From assembly GCA_035772405.1 (NCBI GenBank), contig JAYKKM010000080.1, forward strand, positions 2,608,001 to 2,672,000: a stretch of DNA of 64,000 bases. The letters are read 5' to 3'. Source of the stretch: Chrysogorgia sp. JL179-B06. Its lineage: Eukaryota; Cnidaria; Anthozoa; Scleralcyonacea; Chrysogorgiidae. Below the pieces are notes generated by a model, which saw only the letters and a list, made by a program, of their open reading frames with translations, was not told the origin of the DNA and ran no database searches. How positions within the stretch are numbered: position 1 is the stretch's first letter; each line of letters starts with the position of its first letter. Position numbers and translations under genes: made by a program. Below are positions 45,690-55,449 of this stretch, in pieces.

Positions 45690-45985
45690 CATAAATTCTG
45701 ACGAAGAGCATTTTACCGAAAAGACCCTGCAAACCTAAATGAAGATCTTATTTCTGTTGTTCTTTTTCTTTACTTCACCTCCCATTAATTAGCTTTCTTT
45801 TGTATGGCCTATTTACTTATTGAAGTCAACCCCACTTTTGAATCTTATTAATTATTTGCTATTGTTTTTCATTATCTGATTGGTTTATTTTTGTCACATG
45901 ATTATTTTGCATATAAACGTTTTACTCATTTTTCATTTCACTTTACGTTTCGCACTGCGACAAATGACCTTCACTCGAAACGTTT
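45690..45985 (+). mobile_element. Penelope-type terminal region with two decayed hammerhead-like motifs
   Basis: CTGACGA at 45698-45704 followed by CCGAAAA, and about 260 bp later a second related word, ending CACTCGAAACGT (45971-45983). The sequence between (gatttctgttgttc, attaattagc, ctgattggttta, catataaacg) resembles the region upstream of the hammerhead at 38.7 kb in layout. Stems II are weak in both, so they are probably inactive remnants. Confidence 0.4.
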
Positions 45986-46057
45986 CTCGTGACGTGACCT
46001 ACAAATTTCGGCAGTACAGCAACCTTTTAGCTAGAGCACTAATTTTAGGCTACTTAC

Positions 46058-46252
46058 ATGATTCAGCGAATGTATGGGAATCGCGATAGGTATCACCTTG
46101 AGGACCAATTAAATCATTACTTTCGTCGTCGTCCATAAACCCACAAATGCCTTCGGTTGCCCGAGAAAATGAAGCAATTGGCGTAAACTGAATATTGATG
46201 TATTGACGTCTCATAATTGGAGAATATGCAACTTCAATAGAAACTGTCACAC
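46058..46252 (-). CDS. Exon 7: VWD domain, C-terminal half
   Basis: 195 bases, acceptor actacag, donor TCAT|GTAAGT. Encodes VTVSIEVAYSPIMRRQYI and then EGICGFMDDDESNDLIGPQG, the classic VWD signature (GLCG.mD.d..NDl....G) and HTFAES. In phase on both sides. Confidence 0.9.
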
Positions 46253-46299
46253 CTGTAGTAAAGCACAAGTTGTTATGCACGAATTCCTCCGTTCCTGCC

Positions 46300-46512
46300 A
46301 TCTATCCATCCATCCATCCCTCCCCCCATCCATCCCTCCATCCCTTCCGTTCGTCCGTTCCTTCGTTCCATCATTCTTTCGTTCCTTCGTTTCTTCGTTC
46401 CATCGTTTCTTCGTTCCATCTTGCTTTCGTTCCATCTTGCCTTCGTTCCTTCGTTCGTTCCTCCGTTCCTTCGTTCCTCCCTCGCTCCCTCGCTCCCTCG
46501 CTCCCTTTCTTT
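46300..46512. repeat. Pyrimidine-rich microsatellite (catc, cgtt, cttc)
   Basis: Imperfect repeats of ccatccatccctc, then cgttccttcgttc and cgctccctcgctc. It ends about 40 bases before exon 6 on the exon-7 side, i.e. in the intron between exons 6 and 7. The overlapping Ser/Arg-rich ORFs are repeat products. Confidence 0.9.
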
Positions 46513-46555
46513 CTACGAAAATCTATCAAAATTCACATCAGAAATCAGAACGTAC

Positions 46556-46738
46556 CAGATTTATACTGAAATGCCAATATAACCACTAGTGTATCCTCAC
46601 TTGTAGAGCCATTCCCAGGTTTGAAAATGTCTAATTTTACAGATTCGTTTGCAAAACTAAAACTTTGTGCACGAGTTGATAAGTTGTATAAGGCGCCATC
46701 AATTCTAAACAGTTCAGAAAAAAATGTTTTATCCATTT
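46556..46738 (-). CDS. Exon 6: VWD domain, central part
   Basis: 183 bases. The donor TCTG|GTACGT joins in phase with exon 7. The upstream acceptor is less certain: AG at 46740-46739, 13 bases after a perfect branch-site word TACTAAC. Encodes DKTFFSELFRIDGALYNLST and FKPGNGSTSEDTLVVILAF. Content fits the middle of a VWD-type beta sheet domain. The join to exon 5 is off by one base with the best donor. Confidence 0.7.
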
Positions 46739-46774
46739 CTCACATGGAGTTAGTAATATTTGCTAATCTGAATA

Positions 46775-46985
46775 GATTTAGGTAACGGAATACCCAACAG
46801 GCTAGAAGCCCAATTGATAGGGCCTACGATTTAAGGTTGTTATGCGAGAAGACCCGAAAGTTTTACCATTTGCTGATGTTGTTGCAAAGGCAGCACTTTC
46901 ACCTCAATTATTTTTAAGCACTTTCCCTGAGTGGAGGTCCGACCCAGGATTTGAACCTGTATCTCCCAGCTCATAAACATGTTTA
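46775..46985 (-). mobile_element. tRNA-derived SINE (family S)
   Basis: Minus strand: B-box-like GGTTCAAATCCTGGGTCGGA, then the body including TTAAAAATAATTGAGGTGAA and the end ATTGGGCTTCTAGCCTGTTG, GGGTATTCCGTTACC. Contains the single ccctgagtggaggtcc segment that forms the minisatellite at 4327. In the intron between exons 6 and 5. Confidence 0.75.
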
Positions 46986-47345
46986 TTATATACATGACAA
47001 AATTACTGGATTCTGATTGGCTGAGAGGAGTGCAATAAAACATTTATTGCACTCGGGTGCAATAAATGAAAAGAGAGAAGACACTGGGAACAAGTTTCAC
47101 AATAAAATTCAAGATGGTGGCTTATTCTGCAATGGAAAATTTTCACTTTTCCAACAACTTGTGAGACACTAGGAGTTAAAAATTCCATGTAAATACTTTG
47201 AAATGAGTACAAAGAACACCAAGAGTCAAAAGGTTTGTTGTCAACTAATGAGACAAGACGTTTTTAAAGACTTGGAAGAAGATGAAGCGTACGTGTCCTA
47301 ATTTTGTCATGCATATAATAAATGAGTAATCATATGATTTTGCTC

Positions 47346-47415
47346 GTGCAATTAAGGATTTACACTACTCGTGATATTTAAAATTTACACTCGTGGTGTA
47401 AATCCGTAATTGCAC
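47346..47415. repeat. Hairpin with 20-bp arms
   Basis: gtgcaattaaggatttacac and gtgtaaatccgtaattgcac pair with one mismatch. A second small hairpin (gagtgcaataaaacatttat, tgcactc) is at 47026-47055, beside a CTGATTGG word at 47013-47020. Confidence 0.75.
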
Positions 47416-47841
47416 TCGCTATCATACGATTACCTACACATATGGTAATCACTAGACCACAGCAGCTGTTTAAATCTACACTGGGCACTGAGGATTTAAA
47501 CTATAAAGCTTGTGTTGTCTGAATTTCACTATTTTATAGAATACATAACAGTAATTAGTAAATAATGTTTCGTGGAAAATTCAAAAGAAATTCCACATTA
47601 AAATGAGGTCCGGTTAATTTAACTGAAAGTGCGAGCATGACCCATGATTGGCCTTACTGACATTACGCATTCCCACTCTTATGTAACTACATGTCCCTTG
47701 ACCCATTGACAATGGCAACACTAAACTAATGATCAAATAGCAAAAGCGCACGCAACAAAGCATAACATTTTGTACTATGTAATTAAGTATATCACAACAA
47801 AATGATTAATATGCTCCTGTAGCATGATATTTTTAACCAGC

Positions 47842-48110
47842 TATTGTGGTCTTGTGGTTACCACACATCTCTATGAGCTGGGATACACAGGTTCATATTC
47901 TGGGTTGGACCTCCATTCAGGGTCTTAAAAATAATTGAGGAGAAAGTGCTGCCTTGCAATAATATCAGCAAATGGTAAGACTCTCCGGTCTTCTCGGATA
48001 ACGACCTTAAATTCTAGGCCCTCGGAACCCCTATCATAAATAGGCTTCTAGCCTATTGGGTATCCCGTTCACCTAAAAGAGTGATAAATCTAATAAACTA
48101 CAGTCAATTA
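47842..48110 (+). mobile_element. tRNA-derived SINE (family S)
   Basis: A-box-like tgtggtcttgtggttacca, B-box-like caggttcatattctggg, body (ttaaaaataattgagg, ggtcttctcggataacgacc) and tail (ctattgggtatcccgttcac, gataaatctaataaac). Complete in layout, diverged. Confidence 0.75.
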
Positions 48111-48270
48111 TATTCTCCTGAGGCATGACCTACCGGGTCAATGAATATCTGATGAATGCCTTATCTTAAAATAGAATAGTCTATTTACTCAACATTCAAC
48201 TACTTCAACAACTCATTCATCTATCGTATCAACTACTTTTATACATCAAAAATAATATTCGCTATTTCAC

Positions 48271-48466
48271 CTTAATTTGGGTAAATCCCCACGCGAAGAT
48301 TCAGCGAGTGTTGTTATGGTAACAACAGTATCTCCAACCTTAAGGGCAACGGCACCCGTCAGTGAAGTTCCTTTGTAGCCAAAGAATCTCGTTTGCATAC
48401 CAAAGTCGTTCGCAATACTTTTACAGTCCCAAAATTCACCAATTCCAAAGTAGTCAAACGCTACAC
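48271..48466 (-). CDS. Exon 5: VWD domain, N-terminal part
   Basis: Acceptor attatag (AG 48468-48467); first two bases complete Gly after exon 4, giving LETLDG|VAFDYFGIGEFWDC, the expected start of VWD (DG..f.f.g.GeF). Then NDFGMQTRFFGY and ALKVGDTVVTIT. The best donor, AAG|GTGAAA at 48271, leaves phase 2, which does not fit exon 6. A weaker donor in the CGTGGGG word just upstream (about 48287) would fit, or a small exon is missed. Confidence 0.75.
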
Positions 48467-48792
48467 CTATAATGACAATCCGATACTCTTTGCTAGTCTT
48501 CTCAATCATCACACTACTAGCAGCATGCATTAACGATTCTACAGAAATCTACGTGGTTACTCCATTAACATTTTGACAAGTCATTTAGAAGTTTTCAACT
48601 TCTTTGTTTAACTGAATTTTCGATATTCTATCTCCATTAACAGCAATAATGTTCTTGGCTTAGTAGGCATAGAAGCATACAAAAAGGTGTAGAAAATTCC
48701 AAAATACGTACGCCAAGTTGAAATAGACATTCAGAGTAATGTTATTTCTACAGTGAGAGTATTGAGTTGACAAATAAAGATAAGATACAAAC

Positions 48793-48933
48793 CATCTAGT
48801 GTTTCCAAATGAGGATCTCCAAATCGTCTAATTGGTCTCCTTCTTTCACAACATTGACCTTCCCAACGTCTGTTGCATCGACACCAAGATTGACATGACT
48901 GACTGGTGATACAAACACCATTACGAGAACATC
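48793..48933 (-). CDS. Exon 4: EGF-like module and start of VWD
   Basis: 141 bases, acceptor cttgtag, donor GATG|GTTTGT. Encodes CSRNGVCITSQSCQSWCRCN, RRWEGQCC and RRFGDPHLETLDG. GDPHxxTxDG is the entry motif of VWD domains, split after DG by a phase-1 intron. The basic stretch ERRRPIRR just before it could be a furin-type site (inference). Confidence 0.9.
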
Positions 48934-49739
48934 CTACAAGGTCCAGGAAATTTCAACAGTTAACAATTATCCACTTAACTATTTTAGAGTTTGTAATTAA
49001 AAAAGAATAGCTATACCGATTCAACATAGATTGCTCATAAATTTGTATGAAAAAACATTAAAAAATTAAAAAAACAAAAACTCATCAATGTTAGAAATTT
49101 CAATTGTGACGTAACCAGTGAAAATAAATAGAGTAAATATAAACCCTCGAATGACTGTAAAATTTTACTTTTAAAATTGAACTAGAAATACGTGACGCAA
49201 CAACCCCCGCCCGCTTACTGTTTGAGGCTTTAATAGTGTAATGCTCAGTTATTACTTAAAATAAGTAAATAATTCATTGGCAATCTGAACAGATTGTCAA
49301 ACTGCTTATTTTTTGGTGCAATTTGTGGGTAGTGCACTGAACAGAACATGAGTGAAAAAGTCTGCCAACAATAACTTGTCTCGATTGGTTAGAAACCAAT
49401 TGTGTAAATCTTGATTATTGCAATTTATAATTAATTTTATTAAATATATGATATAAATTTCATTAAAATTAATTATGTTATGATTTCCATCATAAATATT
49501 CAACATTTCATAATAAATATTCAACAGTGGTTACTCATGATTTTACTCAAAGTACAGTTGTATTCATGAGACTGCATAACCCATGAATGATTTACAATAC
49601 TGGCATTACAAATATGTATATACTTGTACCCTATACAGTATACACTGTAACATGTACTGTAACCTACATGTTCCTTATTGTCTAATTGTCAGTATAAGCA
49701 GATACCAAAATATTCAATACCTAAATTTCTCGCAGACCA

Positions 49740-49925
49740 TTTAAAACCAGCTGTTGTGGTATAGTGGTTGCCAAACACGTCTATGAGGTGGGATACCCGG
49801 GTTCAAATCCTGGGTCGGACCACCACTCCGTGTTTTAAAATAATTGAGAAGGTGTTGCCTTTGCAACAACACCAGCAAAATTGTAAGACTTTTAGGTCTT
49901 CTCGGAAAGTAAAGAAAAATGCAGC
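49740..49925 (+). mobile_element. tRNA-derived SINE (family S), 3'-truncated
   Basis: Best tRNA-like head of the family: A box TGGTATAGTGG, B box GGTTCAAATCC within a well paired T-arm (cccgggttcaaatcctggg). Body ends after ggtcttctcgga. The same family occurs at 4137, 46775 and 47842. Confidence 0.75.
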
Positions 49926-50029
49926 GAGTTATTTTGTTCGAAAGCGAATCTATATTTCGGAAAACAATGAGTGAATTATTGCCTTGAACTTTTGTATATA
50001 TATATATGGAACCAGAAAGGTTCGGCAAA

Positions 50030-50144
50030 GAAGGAATGTAAACTTTATTTATTCATAATTGATATATACTACAATGATAAACCTCTCTTTTACAGGTAGT
50101 TCACCAATGTCTACTTGAATTAACGATATATATGATATATAATA
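50030..50144 (-). other. 3' untranslated region of the R2-like element
   Basis: Minus strand below the stop at 50145. The words cctctcttttac, acttgaattaa and aaactttatt recur near 54870-54945, which identifies the shared 3' UTR. Confidence 0.55.
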
Positions 50145-51053
50145 TTAGTTTTGCATTAGTGTTGGGTTGTCCCAGGTTTTGTTACGTTTACAGAAAATAT
50201 AGTATGAGGTTCTTATACAAATGTTAATTATTCTTTTCATGAAGTACTTTCGGCAACGTTCGTCAAATTTGAGATCTTTCAGCATTTCAATAAATTCTAA
50301 TGATGGTTGACTGAAGACTCCGAGTGAGCTGATGGACAGATTCACAAATTTAACTTGTTCATAATTGTTGTTCTGTTCCGTAATTAGTTCCTGATACTTC
50401 TGTCTCTTACGGGTGGCATTATTGAGTAGATTGGATTCAAATCCGACTGTGAGTTCGAGAATATATATACATTTGTTTTCGATTGTTACCAAAAGATCGG
50501 GGCGTAATCTATCTCCGGTGAGAACAGATGGGCTGATGTAGCCAGGTATGTCAGCGTAGAGGCTATAATTTTGTACGGAGTTGAGTGAGGAGGCAATAAA
50601 ATTTAAAACAGAGTCATGTCGCCAAGTAAACCGCCCTTCGTTTAGGTATGTTTGGCAACCAGCAATGACGTGAAGTAGGGTCTCAGGTTGCAAGCAGAAT
50701 GAACAGTCAGATGTAGGTGATATTCCCCATTTCACAAGGTTTTCTGTCATTTGCTGTTGTAGTTCGTCTTGAAGGTCATCAATAACTCGGCAGCTTCGTT
50801 GATGCATTTTGAGGCCGCGAGGTCCTTTACAGACTTTACCACAGCAACATTTAACAGCTGTGTACGATATGACTGGCAGACATTCTTGTGCTGGCATTTC
50901 CATTGTTGGAGTATCATCCGTGGTGGTTTCTTGCTCATAGTTCACTTTGCTTTTACAGCGCCATGAGTGTCTGCCCAGCGATACAAAATCTTTACCACAA
51001 AATCCACATATTATTAGGGTTGCGAACAGTGCAAGTAGGCTTGCACGAATCAT
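50145..51053 (-). CDS. Intact 302-residue ORF: R2-like zinc fingers fused to CCHC and endonuclease-like domain, no RT
   Basis: Near the N-terminus CGFCGKDFVSLGRHSWRC (residues about 17-34) and CCCGKVCKGPRGLKMHQRSC (about 69-88) look like the zinc fingers at the N-terminus of R2-like or NeSL-like non-LTR elements. At about residue 117 the chain passes to CSFCLQPETLLHVIAGC (CX2CX7HX4C), the knuckle that normally lies after the RT. A restriction-endonuclease-like region with RPDLLV and YILELTVGF follows. The whole RT is missing, yet the frame is open. In the intron between exons 4 and 3, same strand as the host gene. May be a deletion derivative mobilised in trans, a domesticated gene, or a chance survivor. 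Start ATG at 51053 is the first in frame; another start is possible. Confidence 0.7.
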   Translation of the reverse strand: MIRASLLALFATLIICGFCGKDFVSLGRHSWRCKSKVNYEQETTTDDTPTMEMPAQECLPVISYTAVKCCCGKVCKGPRGLKMHQRSCRVIDDLQDELQQQMTENLVKWGISPTSDCSFCLQPETLLHVIAGCQTYLNEGRFTWRHDSVLNFIASSLNSVQNYSLYADIPGYISPSVLTGDRLRPDLLVTIENKCIYILELTVGFESNLLNNATRKRQKYQELITEQNNNYEQVKFVNLSISSLGVFSQPSLEFIEMLKDLKFDERCRKYFMKRIINICIRTSYYIFCKRNKTWDNPTLMQN

Positions 51054-51179
51054 TTTAGATTCAATATTAATAAAATTATCAATATACGACGTTAGTGTGT
51101 CAATTCAAGTAAAATTTTTCGTTGAAACTGAGGACATGTACAGAGCGCGTTAACACACGTCTGCTCTATGTCTAATTAA

Positions 51180-51257
51180 TAATAATTTAAAATAATAATT
51201 TAATTTAATAATAATAATTTAATTTATAATAATAATAATAATAATAATAATGAAAAC
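51180..51257. repeat. (AAT)n-rich microsatellite
   Basis: Repeats of taataataatttaattt and (aat)n. It lies at the 3' end of the second R2-like copy (51260-51637) and just upstream of the 302-residue ORF, so the two copies sit head to tail. Confidence 0.85.
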
Positions 51258-51259
51258 TT

Positions 51260-51637
51260 TATTGAATTTTTTTATATACTTACAACTGCAAATCTCACTG
51301 TTAAAGGTAATTTACAATTGGCTACTTGATATACTATAATGGTTATATATTACACTACACATTTACATAAATATATGATATAAAAAGTAAGATACTAGAA
51401 GTTCATTAAATCTGGATTCGTCCAATCCTTGTTTCTAGAACAGAAAACGTAGTATATCGTCCTTATTGCAATATTAATGATTTTCCTAATGATATATTTA
51501 ACATGAGCCTTGTCTAAGTTCAAACGTTCCAACATTTCTATAAAAACCGAAGATTCTTTTTCAAAAACACCGAGTGCACTGATTGAGAGATTTACGAACT
51601 TTACCGACTGGAATTTTTTCTTTTGTTCTATGATCAT
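51260..51637 (-). pseudogene. 3' end of a second R2-like element copy
   Basis: ORF 51395-51637 ends KFVNLSISALGVF..IRKIINIAIRTIYYVFCSRN, parallel to the last 80 residues of the 302-residue ORF (KFVNLSISSLGVF, IINICIRTSYYIFCKRN). Amino-acid similarity is evident over its length. 5'-truncated, with a (TAA)n run at its upstream side (51655-51700). Confidence 0.75.
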
Positions 51638-51653
51638 CTCTTTATCATCTCTT

Positions 51654-51685
<32 letters not shown>

Positions 51686-51829
51686 AATAATAACAATTTT
51701 ATTAAACATTCACATGATACTATTATATAATACATGGTAAAAATAATGGTGTATTGTTGATTCTTCCTAAGTACTGGTGTAAGTAGCCTTTCGTTTCCCA
51801 AAGGGCGCAATAGCACGTTATACTCTTAC

Positions 51830-51978
51830 CTTGACATGATCCACAATCTGGCTGATTGCATTTTGACCCTTTACGTCCAGCTACGCACACAGGGGGTACT
51901 CCACAATTATTTATTTCCCGGCAAAGGCACTTTCTGTTGATCCAAACAGGTTCTTCACCATCGTCACAAACTGGACAT
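51830..51978 (-). CDS. Exon 3: cysteine-rich module
   Basis: 149 bases, acceptor aaaaag, donor CAAG|GTAAGA. Encodes CPVCDDGEEPVWINRKCLCR, NCGVPPVCVAGRKGSKCNQP and CGSCQG. Cys-rich but not a standard EGF. Phase 2 in from exon 2 (AA+A) and phase 1 out. Confidence 0.85.
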
Positions 51979-52074
51979 CTTTTTAAATGAATAAAAGCAT
52001 CCGAGATTCAATTACGAAATTTAAATTATAAATAAATCTATAATTTCGGTTGTATATTTAAATGCTTTTCTTAC

Positions 52075-52202
52075 TTGTCTTCACATTTGCAGCCAGACGG
52101 GCCAATAGTGGCATTCTCGTATCCCTTACACGAGCATTCACATGGACAAGAGCCATCTGAAGAAATAATATCTTTACTTCCATCAGGGCAGTCGCACTCG
52201 CA
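52075..52202 (-). CDS. Exon 2: cysteine-rich module
   Basis: 128 bases, acceptor tttatag, donor ACAA|GTAAGA. Encodes CECDCPDGSKDIISSDGSCP, CECSCKGYENATIG and CKCEDK. Closely related to exon 1 (CPDGS...CPC.C), so the two exons form a small tandem family. Phase 0 in, phase 2 out. Confidence 0.85.
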
Positions 52203-54360
52203 CTATAAACACAATATTATGGTCAGCTCGGAATTGTTTCAAAAGGGATGTTTAAAGGAAAAGTTTAAAGTATTTGAATGCATGCATAGGTAGTCGGAAT
52301 ATGGTAGTATTGCGTTCTGTAAATTACTTTTCTCAAACTCATTATTTCATGAGCCAATTAGCCAATGAAATCACTTTATTTTATCACATGACTGAGGCTG
52401 GATACTCAAGTAAAACACGTAAAAATCATATACCATCACAGTTATTAGATCAAACCCGGTTTTGATGTAATTGCTGAGATCTTAATTAATAATTCATTTT
52501 TTGGAGAACGAAACGACCTGCCTCCGTCTTCGCTCATCCTCAACTGAACAGAGTCTGTTAATTTTCTGAATAAATTTTACACACCCTCGTGAGTTCAGTC
52601 CCATGAGGGTTTGTTCTCAAATGCGTTTTAACTAAACATCCAATTAAATCCGTGTTCGATCGAGAAGCCATATAAACAACTCGTTTATTGTTTCATCAGG
52701 GGATCCAAAACACTCGAAAACAATCAAAACACTCGCGCTTCGCGCTCGTGTTTTCATCATGTTTTCTCGTGTTTGGATCCCCTGATGAAACACTCAAACT
52801 TGTTGTTCATATATTACATAACACATTTTAAAAGTTGAATACACCATCTAAAAACAGCTCTTGAGCCTCCATTTTGAATATGACAGAGTCATGATATGCT
52901 GGTAAGCGTTGTATTTCTTAGTATTGTGCTACCTATCGCGAAGACATGTATTGCCCAGTTTTTTGTTGTAGTAGCTTTTACGAAAATAACGTTGAGAAGA
53001 ACCTAAATTATTTGCATTACGGTCAACACTGGCCACTTTACCCAGTATATGACGTCACAGATAATTTGGCAGATAACCTAATTCACCTTTAATACGCATT
53101 ACGAGCATTTTCCAACCTTAAACTACTATATGATACTATATGTTACTTGATTTTGGTGCCAATGTCCTTTAATCTCGAATATCCCTGATGAATACTAATG
53201 AGATGTGATTACAACTAATCATCCCTCATTAATGATCGGACATCCTCGTACCTAGGATCATTTCCGAGCTGAGGCCTGAAAAAGCTCTGGAACACGCTGA
53301 ACTAAAAAGGTAATCTGATAGACTGGTTACCTGTTTGATGAAACACTTGTTCTCGTTGGTGTATTCAACAATCTCAAACTCATTAATAATTCATGAGCCG
53401 ATAACAAAGGAAATCAGCACCGAGACGGTGGTCCTACGAGTTCGAGTGTTTTAAATAAATTCAAAACCAATTGATTGTAATCACTAGGGAGTGTACTGGT
53501 TTTTATTTTCTATTAGAGGTAAATTGGGTTGATGTATGAAATGCAAATTAGCAGGAATTTTATATAAAGTTCGTAAAGACTTTATATAATTTTCATGCTG
53601 ATTAGTATTCATGGTTTTATCAGGTATAAAAGCCTTGTGCGTGACTAAATACGGAAATGTGATTGGACAATTTGGTTAATGAATATTAATGAGTTTTTGA
53701 AGTGCATTTAAATTAGCCCTTAGCCTCGTTTCAGAAGAAAAATTATTTTGAATTTCGTACACAATAACGAGGTTATACGGGCTAATTTATATGCATAAAA
53801 AAGGATATTAAATGACCAGCCATTTTAGAATAAGTTCTATTGGTAAATTCACATCTGAACTGTTAAAACATTATCATTATACAACCGAACATGTGTATGA
53901 TGTCAAAATTTTAAACTTTTAAAATCTTATGTGTAAAATGTAACCTGTGTCGTCCGCTGTCTAGTCTTCTTGTTCAAATTTGCTGTTAGTTAATTTTTTT
54001 ATCTTAATGACCCCGTAATGGAGCGATAAGCTCTGTGGGGTTTCCCTGCTACTCAATGTGGCAAAGCTTGTAAATAAATAAATAAAACTCGGTTTTTGTT
54101 GTTGTATCCGTGAGTGTTTGGTTTTGCACTAAGTCATAGAAAGCTAAACTAAATTTCTGTTCAGATATTATTGAGATAATATTTCACTTTACTGTTGAAC
54201 AAGCTTGGCGGAGTCAGACAAAGAAATGTTTATAACACAGGTTGTGTTTTTGTGTATGGTTGTACAGAATATTGAAAGTTTCCAAAAGTAATATTGGTAG
54301 CTATAATGTTTAGTATAATAATGAATATAATCATATTTGCTGTGTTTGTTTGCTTGTGTT
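52203..54360. other. Intron sequence with one hairpin, a LINE tail and no exon found
   Basis: Contains the hairpin at 52689-52792 and a short LINE-like 3' tail near 54005-54090 (gaccccgtaatggagcgata, agctctgtggggtttccctg, then (aaat)n). No coding exon is recognised between exons 2 and 1 in this part. Confidence 0.5.
52689..52792. repeat. Hairpin with about 24-bp arms
   Basis: tgtttcatcaggggatccaa and its reverse complement near 52773-52792. The apex (aacactcgcgcttcgcgctc, gtgttt) forms a second stem. Same style as the hairpins at 27375, 28700 and 47346. Confidence 0.8.
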
Positions 54361-54362
54361 AA

Positions 54363-54527
54363 TAGCGTAGAGTCTGGCTGCTATTAATAGCTCAAAAAGC
54401 GAACAAAAAAAACCAAATTTGACTCAGAAATGATTGCAAATGAGCTACTTCTTTTGTTATGGCCGCAAGAATTATGGGTAAAAGCGGACAAACATCGGTA
54501 CTGACGTCATCTCGACGGAGCGCTATT
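54363..54527. repeat. Inverted copy of repeat 17622-17787
   Basis: See 17622-17787. Word-for-word match in reverse complement with a few substitutions. Confidence 0.65.
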
Positions 54528-54779
54528 GAATACATATCTGTTTACTTTTTAAACAATAATACCATGATTTCCTCGGTTTATTTTGTTCTGACCGGGCGAT
54601 TATATTCTCTAATTCGCCCTCTAACCTGGCAAATTTCTAATTTTGCTCACATTAACATGCATGAGCATTAAGCAAACATCCAAACAATATTCTTTTACAC
54701 AACAAAGAAATGCATCAAGTAATCAAGACAATAATTATATTACCTCATCAATAATATTATTAAAAGCTAGTAAATAAAA

Positions 54780-54950
54780 TAAAATAAAAACTAATAAACT
54801 AATAAATAAATTTTAAAAATAATGAATAATAAAATAATAATATAATATAATAATATAATATAATATGGAAACTTTATTCATTGATTATTGACGTATACCA
54901 CAATTCTAAACCTCTCTTTTACTTGAATTAATACTATATGGTACGCCAAA
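54780..54950 (-). mobile_element. R2-like element, 3' UTR only, with AT-rich tail
   Basis: 54875-54945 (ggaaactttattcattgatt, gacgtataccacaattctaa, acctctcttttacttgaatt) matches the 3' UTR of the element at 50030-50144. The (taata)n stretch at 54780-54870 would be the 3' tail. A severely 5'-truncated third copy. Confidence 0.55.
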
Positions 54951-54971
54951 AAGAACATATGGCATGCTGTT

Positions 54972-55176
54972 CCAAGGGACAAACAGAGAAGTCGTCTGTC
55001 GCAAAGCACACGTGGGAAACGGGACATAAAATTCTATGGAACAAGACAAGTTTGATTTCTAACGTCCAGAATTATTTTTCGAGAAGGACACGAGAATAGA
55101 AATTTTCAAACACGAAACAGTCCAACAAGAAGGCCAACCTTTAAATGACATTTGGACTGTGCTATTGTTAGGTTAG
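54972..55176 (+). pseudogene. Penelope-like endonuclease C-terminal end
   Basis: Frame TEKSSVAKHTWETGHKILWN, SRRTREIEIFKH and PLNDIWTVLL. This matches the tail of GIY-YIG domains of Penelope-like elements (kSaiaeH....gH.i.w, R..REA.eI.k....N...g..l...W). Open to the stop. Followed 230 bp later by a hammerhead-like motif on the same strand, as expected for the element 3' end. Confidence 0.75.
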
Positions 55177-55400
55177 ATGTCTAGTTGGACAAAATATTAG
55201 TTATTTCAGTTAATTTTGTTGACGAATAAACAGCTCTGTGTTGGCGAAAGAATTTACCAATTTAAATCAATTAGAAATATCTTTTAAAAGTTTTATGTGG
55301 TGACGCAAGCATATGCATGCGCACGCGATTTCGTTGTAATTTGTTGACGTGTACAAATAATTTTGTAATTGTTGTTTTTACCAGTTCACGTTTAGTCACG

Positions 55401-55441
55401 CTCTGCATGACGAAGTCCTGAGTTTACAGGACGAAGCTTAG
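55401..55441 (+). ncRNA. Hammerhead-like motif, probably decayed
   Basis: TGACGA (55408-55413), one A, then a perfect 6-bp stem GTCCTG/CAGGAC (55415-55420 with 55427-55432, loop agttta), then GAAGC where GAAAC is expected. The base before TGACGA is A instead of C. So the stem II architecture is kept, including the extra A seen at 38735, but two core positions are lost. Position just 3' of a Penelope-like endonuclease supports the assignment. Confidence 0.45.
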
Positions 55442-55449
55442 CAAATTTT

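Noticed and set aside
46203..46589. Ser/Phe/Arg-rich ORF SFVPSFFRSF
   Set aside because: Pyrimidine microsatellite translation next to exon 6.
48469..48538. Upstream extension of exon 5 to an acceptor at 48539
   Set aside because: The AG at 48468-48467 gives the expected VWD sequence LETLDG-VAFDYFG in phase; the longer form inserts unrelated residues.
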